From an uncultured Bacteriovoracaceae bacterium (GTDB lineage: Bacteria; Bdellovibrionota; Bacteriovoracia; Bacteriovoracales; Bacteriovoracaceae), in assembly GCA_937931205.1 (NCBI GenBank), contig CALHBF010000018.1, positions 62,001-126,000 on the forward strand: a DNA stretch of 64,000 nucleotides, in the 5' to 3' direction. A program made the translations under genes and the position numbers. Shown one piece after another: positions 35,022 through 43,917 of the stretch. Numbering within the stretch: position 1 is the first letter of the stretch; each line of letters opens with the position of its first letter. The notes beneath the pieces were generated by a model that was not told the origin of the DNA, made no database searches, and was given only the letters and a program-made list of their open reading frames with translations.

Positions 35022-35190
35022 AAACCCTCCTAATCTCACATGAGAGAGCAAAGAAGAAATTTGTTTCACATCACTTCGTTTAATTCAACTAAACCAATAC
35101 CTAATTTTATCAAATACAAAAAGTATAGAGTGACTTAATTTAACGCATCCAATTCGAGGTGTTAGGCTAAATAGTGAGGAAGGAGGAAGT

Positions 35191-35361
35191 ATGAAAATTT
35201 TTGTAATAGTAAACCTATTAATCATCCTCGTCGCCAGCTGTAGTTCACACATGACAAGACAGGAAGAGCAAGTCGGGCAAGACACCTTCGACAGACCGAT
35301 AGGGGTTGAATCACCTAAGACTAATCCTTATATGGTTCCCAATAGTAATCAGCCGCGATAA
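35191..35361 (+). CDS. Very small lipoprotein
   Basis: A 56-residue lipoprotein too short for many gene finders: MKIFVIVNLLIILVASC signal with lipobox VASC (C17), then a 39-residue hydrophilic tail ending NSNQPR. A near-perfect Shine-Dalgarno AAGGAGGAAG immediately precedes the ATG, strong support that it is real. Its end overlaps the convergent methyltransferase by 13 bases. Function unknown. Confidence 0.75.
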   Translation: MKIFVIVNLLIILVASCSSHMTRQEEQVGQDTFDRPIGVESPKTNPYMVPNSNQPR

Positions 35362-35981
35362 AGGAGATACATCCCGTCACGGATTGGTAAAAGGACTTTG
35401 GTGAACCCTTCAAGGTTTTTGGCAAGTGTGTTGTGCTCTTGAATAAAAGGGGTTTGTGTATCTTCTGCTGGATGCACAACCTTACCTTTCCATAAGGTAT
35501 TATCACTGACAATGATTCCACGCTCACTAAGATGCTCTGTGGCCCATTGTAAATACTGAGGGTAATTGCGCTTATCAGCGTCGATAAAAATCAGGTCGTA
35601 CTTGCCATTAAGTTCACTGAGAGCTTCAAGGCCAGGTTTTAAGATTTGAGTAATTTTGTGACCAACATCAGTGCGGTCCCAATAGCTTCTAGCAAGTTTA
35701 GTGGTATCAGGGTTGATATCGACAGTATAAAGCTTGCCGTCCTGAGGAAGCGCTTCTGCCATAACTAGTGCTGAATAACCGGTAAAGGTTCCAAATTCAA
35801 CTACCGTTTTGGCCTGGTTGATTTTAAGAAGAAATTTTAAAACAGCTCCTTCCATTTCCCCAATCAGCATATTCGAGCCATGAACTTCTTGGCGAGTGTG
35901 AGCTTCCAGTTCCTGGGCCACTAGTCCTGGTCGTGTTGAATGGTCAATGCAATAATTTTCAATTTCTTCTGGAATCCACAT
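35349..35981 (-). CDS. SAM-dependent O-methyltransferase (CCoAOMT-like)
   Basis: A 210-residue class I methyltransferase of the caffeoyl-CoA/catechol O-methyltransferase family. The SAM-binding motif VVEFGTFTGYSALVMAEAL, the acidic strand DGKLYTVDINPD and metal-binding YDLIFIDADKRNY with the DN pair in VSDNTLWKG are all present. It likely methylates a catechol-like small molecule. The family is secure; substrate unknown. Confidence 0.93.
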   Translation of the reverse strand: MWIPEEIENYCIDHSTRPGLVAQELEAHTRQEVHGSNMLIGEMEGAVLKFLLKINQAKTVVEFGTFTGYSALVMAEALPQDGKLYTVDINPDTTKLARSYWDRTDVGHKITQILKPGLEALSELNGKYDLIFIDADKRNYPQYLQWATEHLSERGIIVSDNTLWKGKVVHPAEDTQTPFIQEHNTLAKNLEGFTKVLLPIRDGMYLLYRG

Positions 35982-36092
35982 AGAAGTCTCCTCACAATTT
36001 GGAAATAAACTAACAAAAAATCATCAGGTAAGCAAAACTAGACGAGTAATTGAATGAGTGTTTAAATAAATCTACACTTTTTTGAGGTTTTT

Positions 36093-36779
36093 ATGAGTGC
36101 TCCCTATATTGATATTCATACCCATGGCCAGTTTACCTATGAGGAAAATGAGGTCATCTGTGTGAAATCCCTTGGGGCAGCTGAAGTTGCAGAAGGGAAT
36201 GCTCAAGGTTTTTTCAGTGCGGGTATTCATCCCTGGTGGACTCTGGATTACACAAAACCTGAGTTAACCAATTTTCAGGAAAGCATCGTGAAAATGAGTC
36301 TGCATCAATCTCTTTTTGCTGTAGGTGAAACAGGGCTTGACCGTGTTTACAAAGAAACACTAGAAGAGCAGAAAGAGCTATTTTCCTGGCACATTGATTT
36401 CTCTGAGAAAAATAGACTTCCTTTGATTATTCATTCTGTGCGGGCCGGCTCTGATATTTTAGAATTTTTAAAAGAGAGAAAACCAACTGTTCCTTGGATT
36501 TTTCATGACTTTCGTGGAAACAAAGAATTGGTTGATGCCATCCTAAAGCTTCACTTAAATGTCTATTTCTCCTTTGGTATTTCACTGGATAACTCTCAGC
36601 AGACTCGAGAACTTATCCGAGAAATTCCTATGGAGCACATTTTCCTAGAGACTGATGCTCAAAAACATTTAGATATTAAAGATATTTATTTAAGAGCGAG
36701 TGAGCAGCTTGGAATAGATGAGGCCCTTTTAAAATCAATCATTGCTCAAAACTTTAAACGTGTATGTCTGAAGAATTAA
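36093..36779 (+). CDS. TatD-family metal-dependent hydrolase
   Basis: A 228-residue TIM-barrel hydrolase of the TatD DNase family. Metal-binding residues appear in DIHTHG, GETGLD, LIIHSVRAG and LETDAQKH, but members are usually about 255-265 residues, so this one is somewhat short and divergent. It likely acts as a 3'-5' exonuclease or peptidoglycan/D-aminoacyl hydrolase. Its end overlaps the sigma-factor gene by 16 bases, making the operon TatD-sigma-membrane protein. Confidence 0.85.
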   Translation: MSAPYIDIHTHGQFTYEENEVICVKSLGAAEVAEGNAQGFFSAGIHPWWTLDYTKPELTNFQESIVKMSLHQSLFAVGETGLDRVYKETLEEQKELFSWHIDFSEKNRLPLIIHSVRAGSDILEFLKERKPTVPWIFHDFRGNKELVDAILKLHLNVYFSFGISLDNSQQTRELIREIPMEHIFLETDAQKHLDIKDIYLRASEQLGIDEALLKSIIAQNFKRVCLKN

Positions 36780-37264
36780 TTCCTATCTTTAAACAGTATC
36801 AAGAGGGAAGTGAAGATGCTTTTGTTAAGCTCTATCACCTTACTTTACCCAATATCTGGGGCTTTATTCGTAAAAGAGTTCACAAACAGAAGCAGGATGA
36901 TTGTTTTCAACAGTTTTGGCTTCACCTTCATACGAAAAAACATCTCTACCAAGGGCAACCAGTTCTTGCCTGGATGTTTGTTATTTTACGCAATCTCATT
37001 ATTGATGAATATCGCTCCCAGAAAAATGTGAAAGAAACAAGCTATGAGCCCTACATGGATCGAGGCGTTGAGGAATCAACTATCATTCAAGACATCATTT
37101 CAGAGCTTCCTCCTCAGGAAAAAGAACTGGTGGAACGTGTCTATTTACAAGGGTTTAACTACGAAGATCTAGAAAAAGAATGGGGGCTGTCACAAACCTC
37201 CCTTCGTAAACGTCTATCTAGAAGTATTACTCAGCTTTCCAAAAAAATTGGAGGAGCAAAATGA
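36764..37264 (+). CDS. ECF-type RNA polymerase sigma factor
   Basis: A 166-residue sigma-70 family factor with region 2 (about 10-80; FVILRNLIIDEYRSQK is the DNA-binding helix) and region 4 (about 105-160; LPPQEKELVERVYLQGFNYEDLEKEWGLSQTSLRKRL). No regions 1 or 3. Extracytoplasmic-function sigma factors are normally held by an anti-sigma factor, and the next gene, overlapping by four bases, encodes a membrane protein fit for that role. Target genes unknown. Confidence 0.92.
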   Translation: MSEELIPIFKQYQEGSEDAFVKLYHLTLPNIWGFIRKRVHKQKQDDCFQQFWLHLHTKKHLYQGQPVLAWMFVILRNLIIDEYRSQKNVKETSYEPYMDRGVEESTIIQDIISELPPQEKELVERVYLQGFNYEDLEKEWGLSQTSLRKRLSRSITQLSKKIGGAK

Positions 37265-37746
37265 AAGAAATGGAGAATTTAATGCCGCCAAGTGCACTTA
37301 CTGAGAGCACTTTAAAAGTTGCTCGTTGTGAGTTTCATAAAAAAGAAATTTTTATGAAGGCCTTTTGCGCTCTTTTTGCGGGATTTTCATTATCGCTGAT
37401 TGTTTGTCCTCAGTTTGGTTTTGGTCTGCCACAAGGTCATGGTATCTCCCATTTCTTTTGGATGATTGGACCTTGGGCCTGCGCTCTTTTCTGTGGATTG
37501 TTTTTATTCTTATGTTCAACTTTAAGTGTCGCGCTCATCTTGAATAAGTTTGAGAGACACTATTTCTATCAGAAAACACAAAGTTTTTTCTTAGGGATTC
37601 CTGCTATCCTTTGGATGTTCTTCATGGTGATGCCCGAAACTTCTTACGTGTCAGTTTCGTATTCACTCTCATGGCTTCTAGGAGTGATGCTCATGTGGTT
37701 CGCGGCCAAAACTGTCTCAAAGAAAATGGTTTTCGCTAATCCTTAA
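37261..37746 (+). CDS. Four-helix membrane protein, candidate anti-sigma factor
   Basis: A 161-residue protein with about 30 cytoplasmic residues (one Cys and one His, MKEMENLMPP... ARCEFHKKE) followed by four membrane helices (about 33-52, 66-90, 105-122, 128-150). No recognised zinc anti-sigma (HxxxCxxC) motif, so the anti-sigma role rests on operon coupling to the ECF gene. The end overlaps the convergent methyltransferase by 11 bases. Confidence 0.7.
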   Translation: MKEMENLMPPSALTESTLKVARCEFHKKEIFMKAFCALFAGFSLSLIVCPQFGFGLPQGHGISHFFWMIGPWACALFCGLFLFLCSTLSVALILNKFERHYFYQKTQSFFLGIPAILWMFFMVMPETSYVSVSYSLSWLLGVMLMWFAAKTVSKKMVFANP

Positions 37747-38938
37747 AAACTTGCAAGTACACAAATTTAAGATAACGCATTTCTGGTAGAGCTAATGGAT
37801 AAGGGTGATCTTCGGGTTGCCCTTTCACCAAAAGAACTTTTCCGCGTCGACGTGCTCGACTTAAAGCTTCGCTTACGATTTCCATGAAAGGTTCTAACCC
37901 AATATGCCCTGAACAAGATGAAGCAATGAAATGGCCTTCGTCTTTCACCAGTTTAATCGAATCAGCAAAAATTTTGGTATAGGCTTCTTTAGCATTTTCC
38001 ACGGCCTTCTGATTGGGAGCAAAGCTTGGTGGGTCAGTAATCACAATATCAAAAAGTCGTTTCTGATCAATGGCCGTCTTTACCCAAGTAAAAGCATCTT
38101 CGCAAACAGCTTCATGAAGTGAAGGCTTGAGTTTGTTGAGTTCCCAGTTCTTCTGGCTGGCAAGAATAGCATGAGGAGCAATATCAACTGTACTCACTAA
38201 GCTCGCACCTCCAAGGCCTGCAAAAATAGAAAAACCTCCCGTGTAACCAAAAAGATTTAAGAGAGTTTTGTTTTTAGCAATATCTTGAATGAATCTTCTA
38301 TTTTCTCTTTGATCCAAAAAGAAGCCTGTTTTGGCAGCATCAATGATGTTGGTTTCAAACAAGGCCCCATGCTCTAAGAATTGAACTGTCGTTAGATCAG
38401 GATGTGAGCCTTTAAGGATTTCGCCCTTATCTTCATATTTATTTTTACGTTTAAAATACACACAGCTTACTTTAAGAAGTGAGTGGTTATAGAAATACTC
38501 AGCAATAGCATCCTTATTCCAGAATGCCTCACAGGCCTCTCCATCAAGTTTTAGAACAAGAACACCCTGATAATAATCGGCCACAATCCCTGGTAGATCA
38601 TCACCTTCGCCATTAAGAACTCGAAAACACTGATTAGTTTCATTTAAGAGGTGAATCTTATTTTTAATAGCATTATCAATTCGATGCTCAACATCACGAG
38701 GGCCGAATTTTTTATCACCAATGCTTAAAACCCTAAAAGTGAGGTTAATGTTATTAGCAAAAATCCCATGAGCGATAACTTCTTTTTTATGGTTAGTAAG
38801 AATGGCATAAGTTCCATCCTCACCCTTAACTTTTTCAATAGCATCTGCGAAGACCCAAGGGTTTCCACGCTTGATGTGTTTAGTGACATCACGAATGAGT
38901 TTTAAGCGAATAGTCTTTTCTTTACTAAAGTAACTCAC
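37736..38938 (-). CDS. RlmI-like class I rRNA methyltransferase
   Basis: A 400-residue protein with an N-terminal PUA domain (about 5-80, KHIKRGNPWVFADAIEKVKG), a central RlmI-type domain, and a class I methyltransferase domain (about 215-400) with NLFGYTGGFSIFAGLGGA, the DIA SAM-acid loop and TDPPSFA. This is the RlmI/YccW group (23S rRNA m5C). It is a strong candidate for a 23S rRNA cytosine methyltransferase; exact target not determinable. Overlaps the RlmM-like gene by four bases. Confidence 0.9.
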   Translation of the reverse strand: MSYFSKEKTIRLKLIRDVTKHIKRGNPWVFADAIEKVKGEDGTYAILTNHKKEVIAHGIFANNINLTFRVLSIGDKKFGPRDVEHRIDNAIKNKIHLLNETNQCFRVLNGEGDDLPGIVADYYQGVLVLKLDGEACEAFWNKDAIAEYFYNHSLLKVSCVYFKRKNKYEDKGEILKGSHPDLTTVQFLEHGALFETNIIDAAKTGFFLDQRENRRFIQDIAKNKTLLNLFGYTGGFSIFAGLGGASLVSTVDIAPHAILASQKNWELNKLKPSLHEAVCEDAFTWVKTAIDQKRLFDIVITDPPSFAPNQKAVENAKEAYTKIFADSIKLVKDEGHFIASSCSGHIGLEPFMEIVSEALSRARRRGKVLLVKGQPEDHPYPLALPEMRYLKFVYLQVFKD

Positions 38939-39858
38939 TTTGAAACCCCTTTATAGAACCACGTCACTTCGTGCTTATTGTGATGAAGGTGTACAATTTG
39001 AGATCCTGGGATCTCTAAAAACTTTAAAGTATTTTCCCAGTCAGTTTGCGACTGGTACTTGATAGTGCAGACAAAGTTGCGAACCTTGCCACTTTCCATA
39101 AATCTCTTCACGAGATTTAATAATCTTTCCGGATAACAGATAATATCGGAACAAAACCATTCAATCTCGGGAAACTCATCAGGATTTAATCCAAATGCAG
39201 ACTCTTGTCTGAATTCAATTTTTCCTAGATCTGAAATTCTCTTCTCAATCGGTGCTTTATCAACCGATATCACTTTATCAAAATTCATAGTGCGAAGAAC
39301 CCAGGTCCAACCGCCGGGACATGAGCCTACATCGATCGCCACACCTTGGGCCGGAGTATTAGGAGCATAGACAGTGAAGAACTCCCACAGCTTCAGATAA
39401 GCACGTGAGGGAGGCATTACCTTATCTTCATTAAAATCCATCTCACCAAGCGGAAATGGTGAAGAGGTATGAGGGGTAAAAAGTATTTTATTCTGCTCCC
39501 ATAGGGTCCAGAACCCCATAGGAAGAGTCGGCAGAGCTTCTTGAAAATCGATATTCTTCTTTTTGATCTTAGGAAGGTTATCTTGAATAAGCTGGGCACG
39601 ACGATGGAAGTCTACAGTAAATAGGCCCCAGTTTCGGCCATGTTCCTTGAGCTTCTTGGAGCCATCGTTGATGCTTTCGATATCGGCAAACTGCGCACGA
39701 AAACCTGTCGTCTGGGCCCAAATCATTGGTGGATGATCACCTTCAACCAAGAACAAACGGTCCTTCTTGTCGGCGATTTTTATGCCTTTGAGCTTAAGTT
39801 CGTTCATGAGCTCATGCTCAAACTGGTGAATAGCAAGATAAACTGTGTAAGAAGTCAT
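38935..39858 (-). CDS. RlmM-like FtsJ-domain methyltransferase
   Basis: A 307-residue protein with an N-terminal THUMP-like region and a C-terminal FtsJ/RlmE-type methyltransferase: DVGSCPGGWTWVL (SAM site near residue 165-177), SVDKAPIE and FCSDII. It resembles RlmM, the 23S rRNA 2'-O-methyltransferase at C2498. ATG 39858 is chosen since GAGGGG precedes it; a longer ORF from 39888 exists. It is the second gene of the coupled pair with RlmI-like. Confidence 0.82.
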   Translation of the reverse strand: MTSYTVYLAIHQFEHELMNELKLKGIKIADKKDRLFLVEGDHPPMIWAQTTGFRAQFADIESINDGSKKLKEHGRNWGLFTVDFHRRAQLIQDNLPKIKKKNIDFQEALPTLPMGFWTLWEQNKILFTPHTSSPFPLGEMDFNEDKVMPPSRAYLKLWEFFTVYAPNTPAQGVAIDVGSCPGGWTWVLRTMNFDKVISVDKAPIEKRISDLGKIEFRQESAFGLNPDEFPEIEWFCSDIICYPERLLNLVKRFMESGKVRNFVCTIKYQSQTDWENTLKFLEIPGSQIVHLHHNKHEVTWFYKGVSK

Positions 39859-39902
39859 AGGCCCCTCTATACACCAAAAAAGGGGCATGGTAAAAGGCGA
39901 TT

Positions 39903-40637
39903 ATGAAAGCTAAGAAAAAAAACCTCGAGACAAAATTATACGGTCGTCATGCCTGCTTAACCCTCTTTAAACATCGTCCAGATGACCTCATTCGCGTTTA
40001 TATCACCGAAGCCGGCGTCTTTGACTTTAGACCCTTGGTTCGTCATTGTGTTGATAACAAGCTTGCCTACCACATTGTGAGCGCCCAAGAGCTGGAAACA
40101 ATCACTAAGGCCACTCACCATGAGGGAATTGCTATCGTCGCCAAGAGACGTGAGCAGCCAGAATTAAAAGAAATCCTCAAGTCTGATGGGATGATCATTG
40201 CTCTGGAAGGGGTAGAAAACCCTCACAACCTAGGCGCTATTATGCGTTCGGCGGCCCACTTTGGCGTCAAGGCCATTGTTTATGAGGCGAAAGTTCCTGT
40301 TGCTCAATCGGCGGCAGCTCAAAGAACAGCAGAAGGGGGAGCGGAAGGTCCCTACACTTACCACATTGATAACTGGAATGATTTTCTTGATCAGGCCACT
40401 CGCACAGGTTTTAGTGTCTTTGCCACTTCTTCACATAAGGGCGAGAGTCTTTATCAGACAAAGTTTGCTCAAAAATCAATTCTCTTTTTTGGAGCTGAGG
40501 GCGAAGGCCTGAGTCCGAAGATGAGTCAGAAAATTAAAAACTTCCTGCAAATTCCAGGCACAGGCATGGTTGAGAGCTTAAACGTCTCAAATGCCACGGC
40601 CGTGATTTTAGGAGAATGGTTCAGACAAACGAATTAG
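39903..40637 (+). CDS. SpoU-family 23S rRNA 2'-O-methyltransferase (RlmB/TrmH-like)
   Basis: A 244-residue SPOUT methyltransferase. A small substrate-binding domain (about 1-85, YGRHACLTLFKHRPDD) precedes the knotted domain with motif 1 ENPHNLGAIMRSAAHFG, motif 2 FFGAEGEGLSP and motif 3 MVESLNVSNATAVIL. RlmB methylates G2251 of 23S rRNA; TrmH methylates tRNA G18. The N-terminal domain favours RlmB. Length matches. Its end overlaps the next convergent methyltransferase by four bases. Confidence 0.9.
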   Translation: MKAKKKNLETKLYGRHACLTLFKHRPDDLIRVYITEAGVFDFRPLVRHCVDNKLAYHIVSAQELETITKATHHEGIAIVAKRREQPELKEILKSDGMIIALEGVENPHNLGAIMRSAAHFGVKAIVYEAKVPVAQSAAAQRTAEGGAEGPYTYHIDNWNDFLDQATRTGFSVFATSSHKGESLYQTKFAQKSILFFGAEGEGLSPKMSQKIKNFLQIPGTGMVESLNVSNATAVILGEWFRQTN

Positions 40638-41515
40638 CGCGAATAACTTTTGGCCGCAGCAAAAATTCCAGCTGGGAGAACACGAGGATCATTCTGGTGT
40701 TTTACTCCCAGCTCGCCACCTTCCACTGACTTCCAACGACGATCAAATACGATATTCTTGAGGGCCTCTACCTGCACACCATGAGTGTGGCTTGATAAAA
40801 ACAGAAACGAGTTTTCCTTATTTAAAACCGACAGAAGCATATCCACCAGAAGATGAATGTGCTTTTCAAAATCCCACACTTCTTTCTTTACTCCGTGACC
40901 CCAACTTGGCGGATCTGCAAGGATGCCATCGTAGAAGAAGCCTTTATTAAAAGAGTGTTTTAAAAAGTTCTGAGCATCTTCATGAACCCAACGAATGCTT
41001 TGATTAGGAATTTTTGAGAGGTCTTGGGATTCTTTACCCCAAGAGAGAACGCCTTTAGCAGAATCTACGTGAAAAACTTCAGCACCTGCTGCGGCCATTA
41101 CTAATGAGGCACAGCCAGTATATCCAAAAAGGTTAATCACTCGTGGAGCACGTCCAAGCTTCTGCTTTAGGAATTTAACTTCCTCATAAAGCCACTCCCA
41201 GACAGGGATTTGCTCAAAGAAGACACCACAGTGTCCAAATGAAGTGAACTTCAATTTAAACTTCAGCTCTTTGTTATCAATTTTAAAAGGAAGATAAAGA
41301 TCACTGGCCGGATCTTTTTTGTGAACCCACTGTCCACCACCATCTTTGGCGCGTACACACTCACTAGTGATATCTTTCCACTTAGCTTCGCTTAAAGTTG
41401 GTTTCCAAATAGCTTGAGGAGAGGGGCGTGCAACTTTAACTCCGGCAATGATCTCAAGTTTGCGACCAAGGCCAGAGTCAAGTAGTTCATATTGAGGTAA
41501 GTTCTGTGTAATCAA
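40634..41515 (-). CDS. Class I RNA/SAM methyltransferase, RlmI-like catalytic domain
   Basis: A 293-residue methyltransferase lacking the PUA domain of its neighbour at 37736. SAM-binding motif INLFGYTGCASLVMAAAGAEV and ADPPSWGHG catalytic loop place it in the YccW/RlmI superfamily; the N-terminus is a different RNA-binding region. Target unknown. It adds to a dense RNA-methyltransferase cluster. Stop of the upstream gene and its own start are adjacent to the L,D-transpeptidase-like gene, giving possible cotranscription. Confidence 0.85.
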   Translation of the reverse strand: MITQNLPQYELLDSGLGRKLEIIAGVKVARPSPQAIWKPTLSEAKWKDITSECVRAKDGGGQWVHKKDPASDLYLPFKIDNKELKFKLKFTSFGHCGVFFEQIPVWEWLYEEVKFLKQKLGRAPRVINLFGYTGCASLVMAAAGAEVFHVDSAKGVLSWGKESQDLSKIPNQSIRWVHEDAQNFLKHSFNKGFFYDGILADPPSWGHGVKKEVWDFEKHIHLLVDMLLSVLNKENSFLFLSSHTHGVQVEALKNIVFDRRWKSVEGGELGVKHQNDPRVLPAGIFAAAKSYSR

Positions 41516-42751
41516 TTATTCAATTCCAAGATTATAAAGGTCTTCAGGTTCAACTGAAGCATTCTTATCATCAATTTCGATGAAATAGAAGATACCTTTA
41601 ATCTTGGTTTCATTGGCATAAACAGGTTTATTCCCCTGGGCCACCATAATACGGTCTAGAATCTTTCTTTGATCTTGCCAATCATAGCCATCATGAACGT
41701 TTTCTCTTTGAGTAATACACCCTGATGTTTGACGGAAAGGGTAGAAAGTCGATTTTGGATCAGGATTTGTTTTACCAGTTCCGTGAATCCTGAAAAGGTT
41801 TCTTCCCATATCACGAGCAACAATTGTTGGTTTCCACCAGTTAAGATCATGAGAACTTTCTGGAAGAAGCGACTTTAAGCGTGATTCATTATTTGATTTT
41901 GGAATGAAGTTGATGATCATACGACGGAAACGGCCAAAAGAAATTGTCTGATCTGCCGCCGGCATAACGCTATCAATTGTCCATACACCAGTAGGAGTTG
42001 CACCATTGCGGATATTGTAAGGAAGTTTTCTTGCTGATTGAGCAAGTGATTTTTGTGTCCAGATTGTACCATCTTCGTTGCGAACGATTTCATCGTTGGC
42101 ATCTCTCATCGCAAACAAACAAGGATAGTTTCTGTTTGGACGACAGAACATATAAAGCTTAATCCCACCGCTATACTTGCCGCCTTGGTATTCTGACGCT
42201 GCAGGAGCGTGATAGAAAAGATCAATGGCCGTACGAGCGATCTCATCGCTATTTCTTACAACTTGAGTCGCATCAACGTTGTTGAACTCAGGAAACTGAG
42301 ACGCCAAACCTACGAGATTGTCATAACCAAGATTGATAAGTAACTGCTGATAAGAAGCAATCATATAAATAATGTTTGTATCAGGTTCGGGCAGAAGAAG
42401 GTGATTAGATAAATCATCAATTAATGACTCTGAAAGACCATTTTTAACTTTCGCCTGGATTTGAAGAATAGCAACACGCAATTTTTGAGCAAGGTCATAA
42501 TTAACGACGTTTACATCTGATAATAACTCGAGAGCTCTCGGTTCATCTTCTTCTACCAGATCCCATAGAGCATCGATGTAGAGAGATTGCTCAAAAGGAG
42601 TTATTGCTGCAAATTGAATGGCCTTAGCGCTGTGGTTAAGAATCTTTTCTTGGTATTTGTAATAAAGAGTTTCCTCCAACACATCCTGTTTTCCCGCCCA
42701 AGCGAGCGACTGGAATAATAGAGAGAAGATAAGTAGTTTCCATATTTTCAT
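41516..42751 (-). CDS. Divergent L,D-transpeptidase-like secreted protein
   Basis: A 411-residue protein with a signal peptide (1-19, ending AWA). The C-terminal half has the YkuD-like signature: TPTGVWTIDSVM near residue 252, RIHGTG with H323, and TSGCITQREN with candidate nucleophile C345. Residues 20-180 form a helical, TPR-like region of unknown role. L,D-transpeptidases cross-link or edit peptidoglycan by a Cys. HGT to SGC spacing (22 residues) fits. Alternative: a non-catalytic homologue. Peptidoglycan substrate expected in the periplasm. The downstream RNA methyltransferase gene may be cotranscribed. Confidence 0.75.
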   Translation of the reverse strand: MKIWKLLIFSLLFQSLAWAGKQDVLEETLYYKYQEKILNHSAKAIQFAAITPFEQSLYIDALWDLVEEDEPRALELLSDVNVVNYDLAQKLRVAILQIQAKVKNGLSESLIDDLSNHLLLPEPDTNIIYMIASYQQLLINLGYDNLVGLASQFPEFNNVDATQVVRNSDEIARTAIDLFYHAPAASEYQGGKYSGGIKLYMFCRPNRNYPCLFAMRDANDEIVRNEDGTIWTQKSLAQSARKLPYNIRNGATPTGVWTIDSVMPAADQTISFGRFRRMIINFIPKSNNESRLKSLLPESSHDLNWWKPTIVARDMGRNLFRIHGTGKTNPDPKSTFYPFRQTSGCITQRENVHDGYDWQDQRKILDRIMVAQGNKPVYANETKIKGIFYFIEIDDKNASVEPEDLYNLGIE

Positions 42752-42973
42752 CTGTTTTCCTTTGCAAATTCTTTAAAGGTTATAAATTATCAATTTTGCG
42801 CCTTACCGACAATCGATGATTGAATTTGTAAGAAAAGGCAGCAAGAATTACATAGCCCCTATTCCGATTCAATTAATTTTGCTGTTTTTTTGCAATACCG
42901 ACTGCACCAGCAACCTTGACATGACAAAAAGAAGCATTACCTTTTAAGATGTGTTCAATTAAAGGAAATTATT
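42752..42973. promoter_or_regulatory. Divergent gap LD-transpeptidase / htpX
   Basis: An AT-rich gap of 222 bases holding promoters for both genes. TTGACA at 42916-42921 and TAAGAT at 42945-42950 resemble promoter boxes but are 23 bases apart, too far for a standard sigma-70 site. No heat-shock promoter consensus is evident despite htpX following. Confidence 0.3.
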
Positions 42974-43864
42974 ATGTTTAAGAGAATTTTTTTATTCGTC
43001 CTAACTAACATTTTAGTGATGGTTTCTGTTTCCATCGTGCTTTCGATTCTGGGCGTTAATCATTATTTAACAGCCTCAGGAATTGATTATAACGCTCTCA
43101 TGATTTTTTGTTTGGTCTGGGGTTTTGTTGGTTCTGGGATATCTTTATTGATGTCAAAGTTCATGGCCAAGAAAATGATGGGTGTGGAAATTATTGATGA
43201 GCGTGGTCAATACGGAGAACTTGTTCGTAAGGTTCACACACTTGCTCGTCAGGCCGGACTCTCTAAGATGCCTGAGGTCGGAGTTTATCGCTCACCTGAA
43301 GTGAATGCTTTTGCAACTGGTCCTTCTAAAAACAACTCACTCGTAGCTGTATCTAGTGGTCTATTAAATCAAATGGATGCTGATGAGGTTGAGGGAGTTT
43401 TGGCCCATGAAGTGGCCCATATTGCAAATGGTGACATGGTGACGATGGCACTTATTCAAGGTGTAGTAAACGCCTTCGTTATGTTCTTTGCTCGTGTTGC
43501 CGCTTTTGCCCTTTCTCAAGCGATGCAAGGAGATAGAGATGATGATCGCCCGGTTCAAGCTGGCTTCATGTATCATATCATTGTGATGGTTTGCGAAATT
43601 ATCTTCTCATTCCTTGGCATGTTTGTTGTGGCCTACTTTAGCCGTGTTAGAGAATACAGAGCAGACAAAGGCGGAGCTCAGTATGCTGGTAAACAGAAAA
43701 TGGTATCTGCTTTAAAGCGTCTTCAACAGAAATTTGAAATGGTGGATGACTCTCAAGAGAACTTCAATGCCATGAAAATTTCATCTAAGAAAGGTCTGAT
43801 GAGCTTTCTTTCAACTCACCCAAGTCTTGAAGACAGGATTGCTCGTCTTGAACAGAGCTACTAA
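42974..43864 (+). CDS. htpX: Membrane zinc metalloprotease HtpX
   Basis: A 296-residue inner-membrane M48 peptidase that degrades misfolded membrane proteins together with FtsH. Four membrane helices (about 5-25, 33-55, 155-175, 195-215). Active site HEVAH (residues 145-149) and the third zinc ligand in EYRADKGGAQY. Length is the family norm. AAAGGAA precedes the ATG. It stands alone and is followed by a strong terminator. Confidence 0.96.
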   Translation: MFKRIFLFVLTNILVMVSVSIVLSILGVNHYLTASGIDYNALMIFCLVWGFVGSGISLLMSKFMAKKMMGVEIIDERGQYGELVRKVHTLARQAGLSKMPEVGVYRSPEVNAFATGPSKNNSLVAVSSGLLNQMDADEVEGVLAHEVAHIANGDMVTMALIQGVVNAFVMFFARVAAFALSQAMQGDRDDDRPVQAGFMYHIIVMVCEIIFSFLGMFVVAYFSRVREYRADKGGAQYAGKQKMVSALKRLQQKFEMVDDSQENFNAMKISSKKGLMSFLSTHPSLEDRIARLEQSY

Positions 43865-43887
43865 TTTACCAACCTATTTATAAGTAA

Positions 43888-43917
43888 AGGGGCCTCTAAC
43901 AGGCCCCTCTTTTTTTA
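43888..43917 (+). terminator. Intrinsic terminator of htpX
   Basis: AGGGGCCT (43888-43895) pairs with AGGCCCCT (43901-43908), loop CTAAC, followed by C and seven or more T to 43916. Strong intrinsic terminator. Its T-run runs directly into the ATG (43917) of the following histidine kinase gene. Confidence 0.92.

Noticed and set aside
42916..42950. Heat-shock or sigma-70 promoter before htpX
   Set aside because: The boxes TTGACA and TAAGAT are 23 bases apart and no CCCCAT-like sequence follows.
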